From: JABDMH01 sp965223105
Lineage (GTDB): Bacteria; Bacteroidota; Bacteroidia; Chitinophagales; Saprospiraceae
Assembly: GCA_965223105.1 (NCBI GenBank)
Contig: OZ244987.1
Span: 2,604,001 to 2,668,000 of the forward strand
DNA: 64,000 nucleotides
Reading direction: 5' to 3'
Part shown: positions 24,864-34,387 of the stretch, piece by piece
Position numbering within the stretch: position 1 is the stretch's first letter
Layout: each line of letters begins with the position of its first letter
The notes under the pieces: model-generated
What the model was told of the DNA's origin: nothing
The model's input: only the letters and a program-made list of their open reading frames with translations
The model's database searches: none
Position numbers and translations under genes: made by a program

Positions 24864-27509
24864 ATGTTTATCTTGCTTCGAATTTCAAGAAATTGCATGG
24901 TCATGCAGCATTTGACAATTTGGCTGGCATTCTGCCTTTTGCTCACCATCTGGTCCTGTAAAACAGATAGATCGTCGGTGGATCTTCCATCACCTGAAGA
25001 CATTGAGATCACTTGGCATGTGCTCGACGATGCTGTTGACGATGAAGGTAAAAGAACTGCTGTTTTCACCATCAGGAATTTGGGTGATCTGCCATTTCCG
25101 AAAGATACCTGGGCACTCTATTACAGCCAATTTCCTAACGAAATCCATCAGTCTGCAGAAATGCAGTCGATTTTTCAAATAGACCATCTGAATGGAGATC
25201 TGCATCGAATTACGCCAGGTGATTCATTCCCCATTCTCACTCCGGGTCAGGCCATCGAGCTTTCATACCAGAGCTTATATCGTCTCGTCAAACGGACACA
25301 TGGACCTCATGGCCTTTACTTTGTTTTCTCCAATGCTGCTGAGGGAGATCAGATTATCAGTGTCGAAGAATTCAGTATATTACCTTTCCCACAAGACATC
25401 ACCTTCCAATCTCAGGATCAGGCAAGAAAGATACACGTCGATGCGAAGGAACTGTTTGAACAGAATTCCCAGATACGTGAATTGCCACTAGAAGATCTTC
25501 CTCCGATTATTCCAAAACCAATTTTCATGGAGAGAAGAAAAGGTTTCTTCTCGCTAACCTCCAAAGTGAATCTTCAATATGAAAGTGGACTCGGAGCCGT
25601 TGCTGAACTTCTCTCCGATGAACTTAACTCTATACTCCTGCCATCAAGGTCGGACTCCGACCCTTCTGATCACTCAGCTACGATTCAACTCAAGATCGAA
25701 GAGATCAGGGTTGAAGGGATCTCCGATGAGGCCTATCATCTTAGCATTGATCCCCGTCGTATTGAAATCATAGGTTCTGATGTTGCAGGAGTTTATTATG
25801 GTATTCAGAGCCTGAAGGCTCTTTGGCCACCTGATATTTATGTAGCTCCTATTGAGGAACTGAAGCTGGCAGCTTATCAGATTAAAGATGCCCCGAGATT
25901 TAGTTACCGTGGTCTCCACGTCGACATCGCTCGAAATTTTCACGATGAGGAAAGCCTCAAGAAGATCATTTCGGTGATGAGTTTCCACAAGCTCAATAAG
26001 TTGCATTTACATATAACGGACGACGAGGGTTGGCGACTGGAGATACCGGATTTACCAGAATTGACTGACATCGGAGCTCGGCGTGGTCACGGTTTTATTG
26101 AGGGATTTATGCTCCCTCCCGCCTATGGTTCCGGCGGTATTGACAGTGCAGGTGCTGGCACTGGTTATCTTGCCAGAAGTGAGTTCATTGATCTGCTAGA
26201 ATACGCCGTCAGACATCAGGTCGACATTATCCCGGAGATCAATGGTCCTGGCCATGCCAGGGCAGCAATTGTTGCCATGGCAAATCGATATCAAAGATTG
26301 TCAGAGACTGGTAATGTTGAGGAAGCGGCCAAATATCTTTTACACGACCCGAAGGACCGGTCCAATTACACTTCCGCCCAAGGCTATGATGACAATGTAA
26401 TGTGTGTTTGTCAAGAATCTACTTTTGGCTTTCTTGCTAAAGTGATTGCGGAGTTGGTGGCAATGTACGAAGAAGCCCAAGCTCCCCTCTCGATCATACA
26501 CATTGGGGGTGACGAGGTTCCAACGGGAGCATGGCAAGGCTCGCCTAAATGCCAGCAATTGATTGCTGAGGTGCCAGCCCTAAAAGGGCCAGAGGATCTC
26601 ATGGCCTATTTTGTGTCTAAATATCAGCAGATTGCTGAGGGTCATGATCTTCGTATTGGGGGTTGGGAAGAGATTGTGCTGGAGATCGACCAAAAGGGTG
26701 GCCACGCTCCTAATCTCGATTTATTATCAAAGAGACCCATACCCTATGTCTGGAATTCTGTTGTTGGCAGCGGCAATGAGGACCTGATCTACAGACTGGC
26801 TAACCTCGGCTTTGAAGTGGTCATGTGCAATGCATCCAATCTCTACTTGGATATGGCCTATAATCGTGATCCAAGTGAACCCGGTTTGTACTGGGCCGGT
26901 TATGTGGATACGAAGAATGTCTTTGAGCTCACGCCCTATAATCTTTTTCAGACAGTTTTTTCGGACGAAGAGGGTAATCCTCTTAATGGAATGGCTATTG
27001 CCGAGAAAGCGAACTTGTTGCAGGATGAAGCCCGGTCAAATCTCCTGGGTATCCAAGGAACCTTGTGGACCGAGGTCATTGCCAGCCAGGCCGTGTTGGA
27101 ATATCAACTGTTGCCAAAAATGTTGGGTCTGGCCGAGCGGGCCTGGGCGCAAGCACCAGATTGGTTGCAGAGCAATGACCCATCGATGATCAAGCTTATT
27201 TTGGAGAGGGAATGGAACCAATTTGCTAATCAGATCGGCAAGATTGCCCTTCCCAAGTTGGATTATATGGCAGGAGGATACCACTATCGAATACCACCTC
27301 CCGGGGCTGCGATGGAAGGCGGATTATTAAAGGCAAATGTTGCTTTCCCTGGCTTGGAGATCAGATATACCATTGATGGTTCAGATCCCAATCCACAATC
27401 AAAGTTATATACCCAGCCAACAGAAATACCCCTGGATGCAGAAGTTAGATTAAGGACCTTTAGCAAGAACAACCGGGCCAGTAGGATAACACAAATCATT
27501 ACTCATTGA
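24864..27509 (+). CDS. Beta-N-acetylhexosaminidase, GH20 family, lipoprotein
   Basis: An 881-aa exo-hexosaminidase that removes terminal GlcNAc/GalNAc from chitin oligomers or glycans. Order: lipoprotein signal (lipobox near LTIWSC, residue about 31; alternative ATGs at codons 12 and 14), a carbohydrate-binding-like N-terminal domain (residues 45-190), the GH20 N-terminal domain (to about 330), the TIM barrel (about 345-790, starting PRFSYRGLHVDIARNF), and a C-terminal Ig-like domain (YTIDGSDPNPQ) near 840. The catalytic Asp550-Glu551 pair is in HIGGDEVP. A perfect -7-like TAAGTTTG lies at 24814-24821, but without a correctly spaced TTG. Location is the cell surface or periplasm. There is no adjacent transporter. 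Confidence 0.92.
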   Translation: MFILLRISRNCMVMQHLTIWLAFCLLLTIWSCKTDRSSVDLPSPEDIEITWHVLDDAVDDEGKRTAVFTIRNLGDLPFPKDTWALYYSQFPNEIHQSAEMQSIFQIDHLNGDLHRITPGDSFPILTPGQAIELSYQSLYRLVKRTHGPHGLYFVFSNAAEGDQIISVEEFSILPFPQDITFQSQDQARKIHVDAKELFEQNSQIRELPLEDLPPIIPKPIFMERRKGFFSLTSKVNLQYESGLGAVAELLSDELNSILLPSRSDSDPSDHSATIQLKIEEIRVEGISDEAYHLSIDPRRIEIIGSDVAGVYYGIQSLKALWPPDIYVAPIEELKLAAYQIKDAPRFSYRGLHVDIARNFHDEESLKKIISVMSFHKLNKLHLHITDDEGWRLEIPDLPELTDIGARRGHGFIEGFMLPPAYGSGGIDSAGAGTGYLARSEFIDLLEYAVRHQVDIIPEINGPGHARAAIVAMANRYQRLSETGNVEEAAKYLLHDPKDRSNYTSAQGYDDNVMCVCQESTFGFLAKVIAELVAMYEEAQAPLSIIHIGGDEVPTGAWQGSPKCQQLIAEVPALKGPEDLMAYFVSKYQQIAEGHDLRIGGWEEIVLEIDQKGGHAPNLDLLSKRPIPYVWNSVVGSGNEDLIYRLANLGFEVVMCNASNLYLDMAYNRDPSEPGLYWAGYVDTKNVFELTPYNLFQTVFSDEEGNPLNGMAIAEKANLLQDEARSNLLGIQGTLWTEVIASQAVLEYQLLPKMLGLAERAWAQAPDWLQSNDPSMIKLILEREWNQFANQIGKIALPKLDYMAGGYHYRIPPPGAAMEGGLLKANVAFPGLEIRYTIDGSDPNPQSKLYTQPTEIPLDAEVRLRTFSKNNRASRITQIITH

Positions 27510-27610
27510 CCCAAATCTCATTTGGTTCGAATCGCAGTGGCCGTTACTCTTCATCACGTCTCATCGGAGGTTAAATTTGCTGAGTATCGTTAGTTGTCAC
27601 GGCTGCAAAA

Positions 27611-27644
27611 TTGGTGACAAAGCCAATCTTAGATTATAAGTTTG
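27611..27644 (+). promoter_or_regulatory. Candidate promoter of the pnt operon
   Basis: TTG at 27611, 23 bases, then TAAGTTTG at 27637-27644, a perfect match to the Bacteroidota -7 element and within the known spacing range. The first ATG of pntAA lies 45 bp further on. Confidence 0.5.
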
Positions 27645-27688
27645 GTTTAGATAAGATTTAACTATTTTCGCCCCACACAATACCAACC

Positions 27689-28759
27689 ATGAAACTAGGT
27701 ATCCTTAAAGAACATGACGATTCGAGGGTGGCTATAGTGCCAAGTGTGGCCAAAAAACTGATCGATCTGGGAGTGGATCTGTTGTTGGAGGAGGGAGCCG
27801 GACATAGGGCTGGATTTAGTGATGAGGATTATGAGGATGTCCTTAAACGGAAACGTGCGTTGATCCTTGGGGAGTGTGACGTATTGATCTCTGTCCATCC
27901 TCTGGCACCGAGTGAGCTGGAGAATGTGAAAAAAGACACGATTTTGGTCTCCGAGTTTAAACCCTTTTTTGACCAGAAAGTTTCCGGTCAAATTAAGTCT
28001 ATGGGGTTACAGGCAATCAGCATGGATATGATCCCGCGAACAACCCTGGCACAATCCATGGACGTGCTGAGCTCTATGGCATCCATCGCGGGTTATAAGG
28101 CAGTATTGGCCGCTGCTGATAAATTGCCAAGATATTTTCCAATGATGATCACAGCTGCCGGAAGCATTAAGCCATCCAAAGTGTTGGTTCTTGGAGCGGG
28201 GGTGGCTGGGCTACAGGCCATTGCTACGGCCCGAAGATTAGGAGCCCAAGTGGAGGCTTTTGATACTCGTTCTGCCGCAAAACAGGAAGTAGAAAGCTTG
28301 GGAGCTAAGTTCGTGGAAGTTGAAGGTGCAAAAGAAGATACTGATGCCGGTGGCTACGCTGTAGAACAAGATGAAGAGTTTTTAAAGCGTCAGCGTGAAG
28401 AGGTACAAAGAAGGGCCATGAATTCCGATGTGATCATCACCACAGCCCAGGTCCGGGGTCGTAAGGCACCAATTCTAGTGCCGGCAACTACCGTAGAGAA
28501 AATGAAATCTGGTTCGGTCATTGTAGACCTCGCCGCATCAACAGGAGGCAATTGTGAATTGACGAAAAATGGAGAAACGATTCAGGCAAACGGCGTCTGG
28601 ATCATTGGTAACTCCGATCTGGCAGCTGATATGCCTCAAGATGCCAGCACGTTGTATGCAAACAATCTACTCAATTTCCTAAAGCTCATTATCAAAGACG
28701 GTAAGCTTAATCTCGACTTCGAGGATGAAATCGTCAAGTCGGCTTACATCACACATTAA
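27689..28759 (+). CDS. pntAA: NAD(P) transhydrogenase subunit alpha, part 1
   Basis: A 356-aa NAD(H)-binding subunit (domain I) of proton-translocating transhydrogenase, which uses the proton gradient to reduce NADP+ with NADH. The sequence opens MKLGILKEHDDSRVAIVPS as in alanine dehydrogenase/PntA, and has VLVLGAGVAGLQAIATARRLG (within residues 165-185) as the Rossmann loop, EAFDTRSAAKQEVESLGAKF after it, and the end PQDASTLYANNLLNFLKL. It is separated from the membrane part, which is the three-gene arrangement seen in many bacteria. pntAB follows 6 bp later and pntB 2 bp after that, so this is one operon, with a likely promoter at 27611. Confidence 0.95.
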   Translation: MKLGILKEHDDSRVAIVPSVAKKLIDLGVDLLLEEGAGHRAGFSDEDYEDVLKRKRALILGECDVLISVHPLAPSELENVKKDTILVSEFKPFFDQKVSGQIKSMGLQAISMDMIPRTTLAQSMDVLSSMASIAGYKAVLAAADKLPRYFPMMITAAGSIKPSKVLVLGAGVAGLQAIATARRLGAQVEAFDTRSAAKQEVESLGAKFVEVEGAKEDTDAGGYAVEQDEEFLKRQREEVQRRAMNSDVIITTAQVRGRKAPILVPATTVEKMKSGSVIVDLAASTGGNCELTKNGETIQANGVWIIGNSDLAADMPQDASTLYANNLLNFLKLIIKDGKLNLDFEDEIVKSAYITH

Positions 28760-28765
28760 AGAAAT

Positions 28766-29077
28766 ATGGATACTGTCATTCAATTTTTCAATGAACAGTT
28801 GATCATGATCTACTTATTGATCTTCACGATCATCTTGGGATTTGAGGTCATTTCAAAAGTGCCCACCGTACTGCATACTCCCCTGATGTCTGGAGCCAAT
28901 GCAGTGAGTGGTGTGGTGATCATTGGTGCCATATTGTTAATACGTCAAGCCGAAGCCGGAGACATAGTCACGCTTCTTCTGGGATCACTTGCCGTAATGC
29001 TGGGAATGGTCAATGTAGTGGGGGGGTTTGCGGTTACTGATCGCATGCTGGAAATGTTTAAAAAGAAAAAGAAATAG
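28766..29077 (+). CDS. pntAB: NAD(P) transhydrogenase subunit alpha, part 2
   Basis: A 103-aa membrane subunit, the second half of the split alpha chain. It has an N-terminal helix (LIMIYLLIFTIILGFEVISKVP), followed by HTPLMSGANAVSGVVIIGAI, a conserved block in this subunit, and a third helix LLLGSLAVMLGMVNVVGGFAV. The end DRMLEMFKKKKK is cytoplasmic. It sits between pntAA and pntB with gaps of 6 and 2 bp and forms the proton channel with PntB. Confidence 0.95.
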   Translation: MDTVIQFFNEQLIMIYLLIFTIILGFEVISKVPTVLHTPLMSGANAVSGVVIIGAILLIRQAEAGDIVTLLLGSLAVMLGMVNVVGGFAVTDRMLEMFKKKKK

Positions 29078-29079
29078 TC

Positions 29080-30486
29080 ATGCTTACAACCTCCTACATC
29101 AACTTCAGTTATCTGATAGGAGCAGTAGCCTTTGTCTGGGGCCTCCGCTTGTTGAGTTCTCCCGATTCTGCGCGAAGAGGCAATATCCTGGCGGGTATAG
29201 GGATGACGCTGGCCATCGTGGCGACATTAATAAAACCAGTAACTTTCGGAGAGAATAACTATCTGTGGATCGGTGTAGCGCTTCTTTTAGGAGGGATCGC
29301 CGGTTGGTTTGCTGCTAAGCGCATCAAGATGACAGCCATGCCTCAAATGGTATCTGTCTTTAATGGTTTGGGTGGTGCTTGTGCCGCAGTCCTCGCTGTT
29401 GCTGAGCTCATTAAATACTATGATGGAGCAGTATCACTGGGAGCTGGTCAAAGGGTCATCATATTTTTTGCCCTTCTGATCGGGGCCATTTCCTTTACCG
29501 GTAGTATGCTTGCTTTTGCCAAACTGGATGGTCGTGTAAAAGACCAAAATGTCATTCTTCCCCGGCATAGTCTGGTCAATCTCATCTTATTGATTGTGGT
29601 GCTTACAGTGGCCGTCTGGCTTATTGTAGGAGGACAAGATACCGGATTGACTTTAGCATTGATTTTTCTGATTTTGGCCTTGGCCTATGGTTTTTCATTT
29701 GTGGCACCCATTGGAGGAGCCGATATGCCGGTGGTCATATCGTTATTGAACTCATTTACCGGCTTATCTGCTGCTGCGGCCGGACTGATTTATGACAATC
29801 AAATTATGCTTATTGGAGGCATCCTGGTAGGAGCAGCTGGTACCATCTTGACGATTCTCATGTGTGAAGCAATGAACCGTTCTCTTTTCAATGTGATTAT
29901 TGGGGGCTTTGGTAGTGCCGCAGTCGGAGCCGGAAGTGCTGCCGATGGAGACAAAGTTGCGAAAGTAGCAACTCCCACCGACACTGCCATCCAAATGTTT
30001 TATGCCAATTCTGTGATGTTTGTACCTGGATATGGCCTGGCAGTTGCCCAAGCGCAAAAGGTCATGAAAGAACTTGATGATCTCTTAGAAGCCAATGGAG
30101 TCGATGTCAAGTATGCCATTCATCCCGTAGCCGGCAGAATGCCGGGCCATATGAATGTATTGTTGGCAGAAGCGGATGTACCTTATCCTAAATTACTAGA
30201 CCTCGAAGATGCTAATGCAGCTTTGAAAGATACTGATACTGTGATCATTGTGGGAGCAAATGATGTGGTTAATCCTGCTGCCCTGGACGAACCCGGTAGT
30301 CCCATTTACGGCATGCCGGTCCTTGAAGTCTGGAATGCTAAGAATTGCGTTATACTTAAGCGTAGTATGAGCCCTGGTTATGCAGGAATCGATAATCCCC
30401 TATTTTATCACGAGAAAAATAGGATGCTTTTTGGAGATGCCAAAGACTCTTTGCAAACCCTGGTGCAAGAAGTTAAGAACATGTGA
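29080..30486 (+). CDS. pntB: NAD(P) transhydrogenase subunit beta
   Basis: A 468-aa beta subunit. The first 280 residues hold about eight membrane helices with MPQMVSVFNGLGGACAA and GGADMPVVISLLNSFTGLSAA, hallmark segments of the proton pathway. The C-terminal NADP(H)-binding domain has VPGYGLAVAQAQ (about 309-320), IHPVAGRMPGHMNVLLAEA (within 346-366) and GANDVVNPAA (about 394-403), ending with MSPGYAGIDNPLFY. It is the third gene of pntAA-pntAB-pntB. No terminator was found in the 194 bp before pckA. Confidence 0.95.
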   Translation: MLTTSYINFSYLIGAVAFVWGLRLLSSPDSARRGNILAGIGMTLAIVATLIKPVTFGENNYLWIGVALLLGGIAGWFAAKRIKMTAMPQMVSVFNGLGGACAAVLAVAELIKYYDGAVSLGAGQRVIIFFALLIGAISFTGSMLAFAKLDGRVKDQNVILPRHSLVNLILLIVVLTVAVWLIVGGQDTGLTLALIFLILALAYGFSFVAPIGGADMPVVISLLNSFTGLSAAAAGLIYDNQIMLIGGILVGAAGTILTILMCEAMNRSLFNVIIGGFGSAAVGAGSAADGDKVAKVATPTDTAIQMFYANSVMFVPGYGLAVAQAQKVMKELDDLLEANGVDVKYAIHPVAGRMPGHMNVLLAEADVPYPKLLDLEDANAALKDTDTVIIVGANDVVNPAALDEPGSPIYGMPVLEVWNAKNCVILKRSMSPGYAGIDNPLFYHEKNRMLFGDAKDSLQTLVQEVKNM

Positions 30487-30680
30487 GGTCGGGCCAAAGT
30501 ATCCCAGGGGAGTTGCTCACGAGGCAATCACAAATGACTACTCCACTCTTTACTTCTTCCAACGCTGGTTTAGCCCTGAGACGTACCATTGATGAGTATC
30601 ATTCGAACCATTGATCTTCCTTAGTATTTAGACTATAGAACTTTATCAGCTTTGGAGCTTTGTAAAAAAGAATAATTGCC

Positions 30681-32273
30681 ATGTCATTTAGTCTCAAACA
30701 ATACGACATATTCTGTGAAGAGATCCATCGTAATCTCTCAACTCCGCAACTCTATGAAATCGCCCTGAAACGTGAAAAAGGAACTGCGATTTCTGACAAA
30801 GGAGCTCTCTTGGTCTATTCTGGTAAAAAAACTGGTCGCAGTCCAAAGGACAAGAGAATTGTAAAACATCCCGACTCGGAGCAAAATATTGATTGGGGAG
30901 AGATCAATATCGAATTGGATGAGCTTACCTTCATGATCAACCGCGAACGTGCCATTGACTTTCTCAATACTCGGGACCGTATTTATGTCGTTGATGCATT
31001 TGCTGGTTGGGATCCTAAATATCGCTTGAAAATCCGCATCATCTGTACTCGAGCCTATCACGCGCTTTTCATGCAGAATATGCTGATCATGCCATCTGCA
31101 GAGGAACTGGCAAATTTCGGCGAACCCGATTATGTGATCTTCAATGGTGGAGTATTTCCAGCCAATCGATACACCTCCCAAATGACATCGACTACCAGTA
31201 TTGATCTCAATCTCGAACAAAAGGAATTTGTGATCCTGGGAACAGAATATGCCGGAGAAATGAAAAAGGGCATTTTTTCCATCATGAATTATCTAATGCC
31301 CAAGCAAGAGGTGTTGCCCATGCACTGCTCCGCAACGGTGGGAGCTTCGGATGATGTCTCCATCTTATTTGGACTTTCAGGCACGGGAAAGACGACGCTT
31401 AGTGCTGACCCGAATCGTCAATTGATCGGTGATGATGAGCACTGTTGGACTGATGACGGCATATTTAACATTGAAGGAGGGTGCTATGCCAAAGCCATAG
31501 ATCTCAGTGCTGAAAAGGAACCCGATATTTTTAATGCGATTCGCTTTGGAACCATCCTTGAAAACGTAGTATACGACCCCAGGACCAGGGAAGTGGATTA
31601 TAGTGATACAAGCATCACCCAAAACACCCGAGCCTCCTACCCCATTCATTACATTGATCAAGCAAGAATTCCATGTGTAGCTGGTCATCCCAACCATGTG
31701 ATCTTTCTAACTGCAGACGCTTTTGGCGTACTACCTCCAGTCAGCAGGCTTACCCCCGATCAAGCCAGTTACCACTTCATTTCTGGGTACACTGCCAAAG
31801 TAGCTGGGACGGAGATGGGAGTTAAGGAGCCCCAGGCTACCTTTTCTGCCTGTTTTGGAGCGGCATTTATGATGTGGCACCCTAATAGATATGCAGTACT
31901 GTTGGCGGATAAGCTCAAGCAGCATGGCACACAGGCTTGGCTAGTTAATACTGGCTGGACGGGTGGACCCTATGGTGTTGGCCACCGAATAAAATTAGCT
32001 CATACCCGTGCAATTATTGATGCAATACATCATCAAGCTTTTGATGCTGCTGACTGGCAAATAGAACCACATTTTGGTCTCGAGGTCCCAACATCGTGCC
32101 CGGGTGTTCCTTCAGAGGTATTATTTCCCAGAAACACATGGGATGATCCAACCCTTTATGATCAAACCATGCAGAAATTGGTGAATCTATTTACTGACAA
32201 TTTCCGTCAGTTTGAAAATCAGGTTGAGGAAAGCATTCTTTCAGCAGGACCACAAACGGTTTCTGCCAGCTGA
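30681..32273 (+). CDS. pckA: Phosphoenolpyruvate carboxykinase (ATP)
   Basis: A 530-aa ATP-type PEP carboxykinase, which interconverts oxaloacetate and PEP in gluconeogenesis. Visible motifs are LVYSGKKTGRSPKDKR (about residues 44-59), MHCSATVGASDDVSILFG, the P-loop GLSGTGKTTLSADPNR (about 232-247), the metal site LIGDDEHCWTDDGIFNIEGG (within 249-269), and NTGWTGGPYGVGHRI near 422. Length is normal. It is a single gene; the 194 bp before it contain TAGTATTT and TATAGAAC boxes but no good promoter match. Its presence with pntAB fits growth on peptides, amino acids or other non-sugar carbon. Confidence 0.96.
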   Translation: MSFSLKQYDIFCEEIHRNLSTPQLYEIALKREKGTAISDKGALLVYSGKKTGRSPKDKRIVKHPDSEQNIDWGEINIELDELTFMINRERAIDFLNTRDRIYVVDAFAGWDPKYRLKIRIICTRAYHALFMQNMLIMPSAEELANFGEPDYVIFNGGVFPANRYTSQMTSTTSIDLNLEQKEFVILGTEYAGEMKKGIFSIMNYLMPKQEVLPMHCSATVGASDDVSILFGLSGTGKTTLSADPNRQLIGDDEHCWTDDGIFNIEGGCYAKAIDLSAEKEPDIFNAIRFGTILENVVYDPRTREVDYSDTSITQNTRASYPIHYIDQARIPCVAGHPNHVIFLTADAFGVLPPVSRLTPDQASYHFISGYTAKVAGTEMGVKEPQATFSACFGAAFMMWHPNRYAVLLADKLKQHGTQAWLVNTGWTGGPYGVGHRIKLAHTRAIIDAIHHQAFDAADWQIEPHFGLEVPTSCPGVPSEVLFPRNTWDDPTLYDQTMQKLVNLFTDNFRQFENQVEESILSAGPQTVSAS

Positions 32274-32319
32274 GGAGTGGATTCATTCGTTTAGTTACAG
32301 GCGAACTTTTGGTTAAAGT

Positions 32320-32964
32320 GTGTGGAAAGATGGTGATTCTTTCGATGTTGTTGAAAGGGGGAGTAAGCAGATGCGAAACGTCATCCAATCAAGTGCGATG
32401 AATCACGATCAGATTGTAGCCTTGATCCGGGATTCCATCGAACCCCATCGATTGATTTGGGCTGATCTAGGTGCAGGTTCAGGAAATTTTACCTTCGCCT
32501 TAGATGAAATTCTAGGTTTTGGAGGTACGATCTTCGCCATTGATCAGAAGATAGAAATCTTACAGCGTCGGTTGAGTACCAGTTATGTACGGTCTAAGAT
32601 TCATCCTGTCGAAGCGGATTTGACTCGTGCTGTGGAGCTGTTACCGGATCTTGATGGAATTATCATGGCCAATGCATTGCATTATATTGAGGATCAGGCG
32701 TCACTGGTCAAGAAGCTTCATGCTTTGTTGAAACCTAATGGTGCTCTGGTCGTGGTCGAGTATGATCGAGAAGATGCCAACGAATGGATCCCATTTCCCG
32801 TCTCGTCTGTCAGTTGGGAGCGTCTGGCTCTAAAGACCGGATTCACGCTGCCTCAAGAAGTAGGACGATTACCATCGATTTATCCTGGACGTGAAATCTA
32901 TGCCGCTTTGTCTTTTTCTCTTTCTAAAGACCCCGAGCAGAGGGAAACCACTCTAGAAAATTGA
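32320..32964 (+). CDS. Class I SAM-dependent methyltransferase
   Basis: A 214-aa protein from a GTG start; ATGs at 32371 and 32398 are alternatives, but the first 17 residues (MWKDGDSFDVVERGSKQ) look coding. The SAM-binding motif I is LIWADLGAGSGNFTFAL (about residues 46-62), an acidic IFAIDQ end of strand 2 follows, and DGIIMANALHYIED (about 111-124) is motif IV. The substrate is not predictable from sequence. No signal peptide. The TGA stop lies inside a likely promoter for the next gene, so the downstream gene is probably transcribed on its own. Confidence 0.8.
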   Translation: MWKDGDSFDVVERGSKQMRNVIQSSAMNHDQIVALIRDSIEPHRLIWADLGAGSGNFTFALDEILGFGGTIFAIDQKIEILQRRLSTSYVRSKIHPVEADLTRAVELLPDLDGIIMANALHYIEDQASLVKKLHALLKPNGALVVVEYDREDANEWIPFPVSSVSWERLALKTGFTLPQEVGRLPSIYPGREIYAALSFSLSKDPEQRETTLEN

Positions 32965-32991
32965 AGTCACGGATTCAGAAGACTAATTTTG
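32961..32991 (+). promoter_or_regulatory. Promoter of the cyclase-TM2-TPR gene
   Basis: TTG (32961) with exactly 20 bases to TAATTTTG (32984-32991), a full match to TTG-N20-TAnnTTTG. It lies 22 bp before the ATG at 33014. The TTG overlaps the stop of the preceding gene. Confidence 0.6.
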
Positions 32992-33013
32992 ATTAGATTA
33001 GCTGTACGTATCT

Positions 33014-34387
33014 ATGACAAAAAAGCGACGGTTAGCGGCGATAATGTTTACTGACATTTCGGGATTCTCGGCGATGATGCAAGAGGATGAAACCAGAGCG
33101 AATCAGATCTTAAAGCGTCATCGATCGATACTAGAACGTGCTCATGCCCGGTATCAGGGAGAGTTGTTGCAATATTTTGGCGATGGAAGTTTAAGTGTGT
33201 TTGATAGTGCTGTATCTGCTGTAGAATGTGCAGTTGATATGCAGGTTGAGTTCCGAAAGGAGCCTGAAATTCCATTGAGAATTGGCATTCATACAGGCGA
33301 CATCTCCTACGATCAGAATGGTGCCTTTGGAGATGGGGTCAACATTGCTTCTAGGGTGGAGAACTTATGCATTCCAGGAGGCGTGTATATGACCGCAAAG
33401 GTTTACGATGACATCAAGAATCACAGTTGGCTTTCAGCCATTAATCTCGGTGCACATCGTTTACGAAATATTACCCAGCCCATCACCATTTATGCGGTGG
33501 AAAGCAAGAGTCTGGCAGTACCAGAGAAGTTTCATCGGATCATTGCTGATCGTGACAAGGAGGAAGAAATGCCTGTGGTCAGGAGAGGGGTTGGCCGGAA
33601 GAAAAGGACAGCTGCCTTACTGGCTTTATTCTTTGGTGTGTTTGGAGTGCATCGTTTCTATCTGGGACAACGCGGGAAGGGAATTGCTTATGCCGTTCTA
33701 TTTGTTTTAGCGATCATGTTGGCTGCCGAGAACGAACTACCTCCTGCTCCTGCTTTTGTGGCCATTGCAGCAATGATTGACGCTGTCCTTTTGATGGTGA
33801 TGCCACAGATTGAATTTGATCAGAAATACAATAAGGGGTTGGTACAGCCCGTCCTGGTTAAGAGGGAAAAACCACTACGGCGACCGCAAGTAAGACGGGT
33901 TTCCAAACCAAAAAAGGATCCTGTGGCTAACCTGATGACGAAGGGTATGCGAAAATTTGAAGCTCGCAACTTCGCTGCAGCCATCAACTATTTTGACCAT
34001 ATCCTCGATTTCGAAGGTGATCATATCAAAGCGCATTTCTACCTGGCTTGCTGCTTTTCGGCCACGGAAAAGAAGAGAGATGCCTTTTTTCACCTTTCGC
34101 AGGCGGTAAAATATGGGCTCAACGACAGAAGAGCCATCGTGACTGAACCCACTCTTCAGTATCTTCGAGACCAGCCAGAGTATCCAGCCTTTGCCGATAA
34201 CAACTTTCAAATGCCAGCGGCATTACCCGAGCCCCAAGACGATCTTTTGGCTAGCGATACCTTTGATCCCCTGGTTCTGGATAAAATCGAGCAATTGGGC
34301 GAGAAATTGGAACGGGGTGATTTGTCTCGAAAAGAGTTTGAGATTCAAAAAAGGAAAATCTTAGGTGGCACCGAGTCGGATCAGTAA
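33014..34387 (+). CDS. Fusion: class III nucleotide cyclase + TM2 domain + TPR + SHOCT
   Basis: A 457-aa protein with an unusual domain order. Residues 5-165 form a class III adenylate/guanylate cyclase domain: metal-binding Asp14 (FTDISGF) and Asp57 (YFGDGS), transition-state residues Asn110 and Arg114 (VNIASRVENL). The base-recognition positions, aligned to mammalian adenylyl cyclase Lys938 and Asp1018, are Gln53 and Gly103, which is non-canonical. Residues 195-265 are a TM2 domain (FFGVFGVHRFYLGQRGKG) with two membrane helices. Residues 300-375 are TPR-like, and 417-451 a SHOCT-like helix (KIEQLGEKLERGDLSRKEFE). The N-terminal cyclase is cytoplasmic. The next gene overlaps it if its GTG start is used. 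Cyclic nucleotide made here is unknown. Confidence 0.85.
   Translation: MTKKRRLAAIMFTDISGFSAMMQEDETRANQILKRHRSILERAHARYQGELLQYFGDGSLSVFDSAVSAVECAVDMQVEFRKEPEIPLRIGIHTGDISYDQNGAFGDGVNIASRVENLCIPGGVYMTAKVYDDIKNHSWLSAINLGAHRLRNITQPITIYAVESKSLAVPEKFHRIIADRDKEEEMPVVRRGVGRKKRTAALLALFFGVFGVHRFYLGQRGKGIAYAVLFVLAIMLAAENELPPAPAFVAIAAMIDAVLLMVMPQIEFDQKYNKGLVQPVLVKREKPLRRPQVRRVSKPKKDPVANLMTKGMRKFEARNFAAAINYFDHILDFEGDHIKAHFYLACCFSATEKKRDAFFHLSQAVKYGLNDRRAIVTEPTLQYLRDQPEYPAFADNNFQMPAALPEPQDDLLASDTFDPLVLDKIEQLGEKLERGDLSRKEFEIQKRKILGGTESDQ

Noticed and set aside
27521..27537. GGTTCGAATC, the tRNA T-loop consensus
   Set aside because: The flanking bases cannot form the 5-bp T-stem and no anticodon arm or acceptor stem is present upstream. 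It is a chance match after the GH20 stop.
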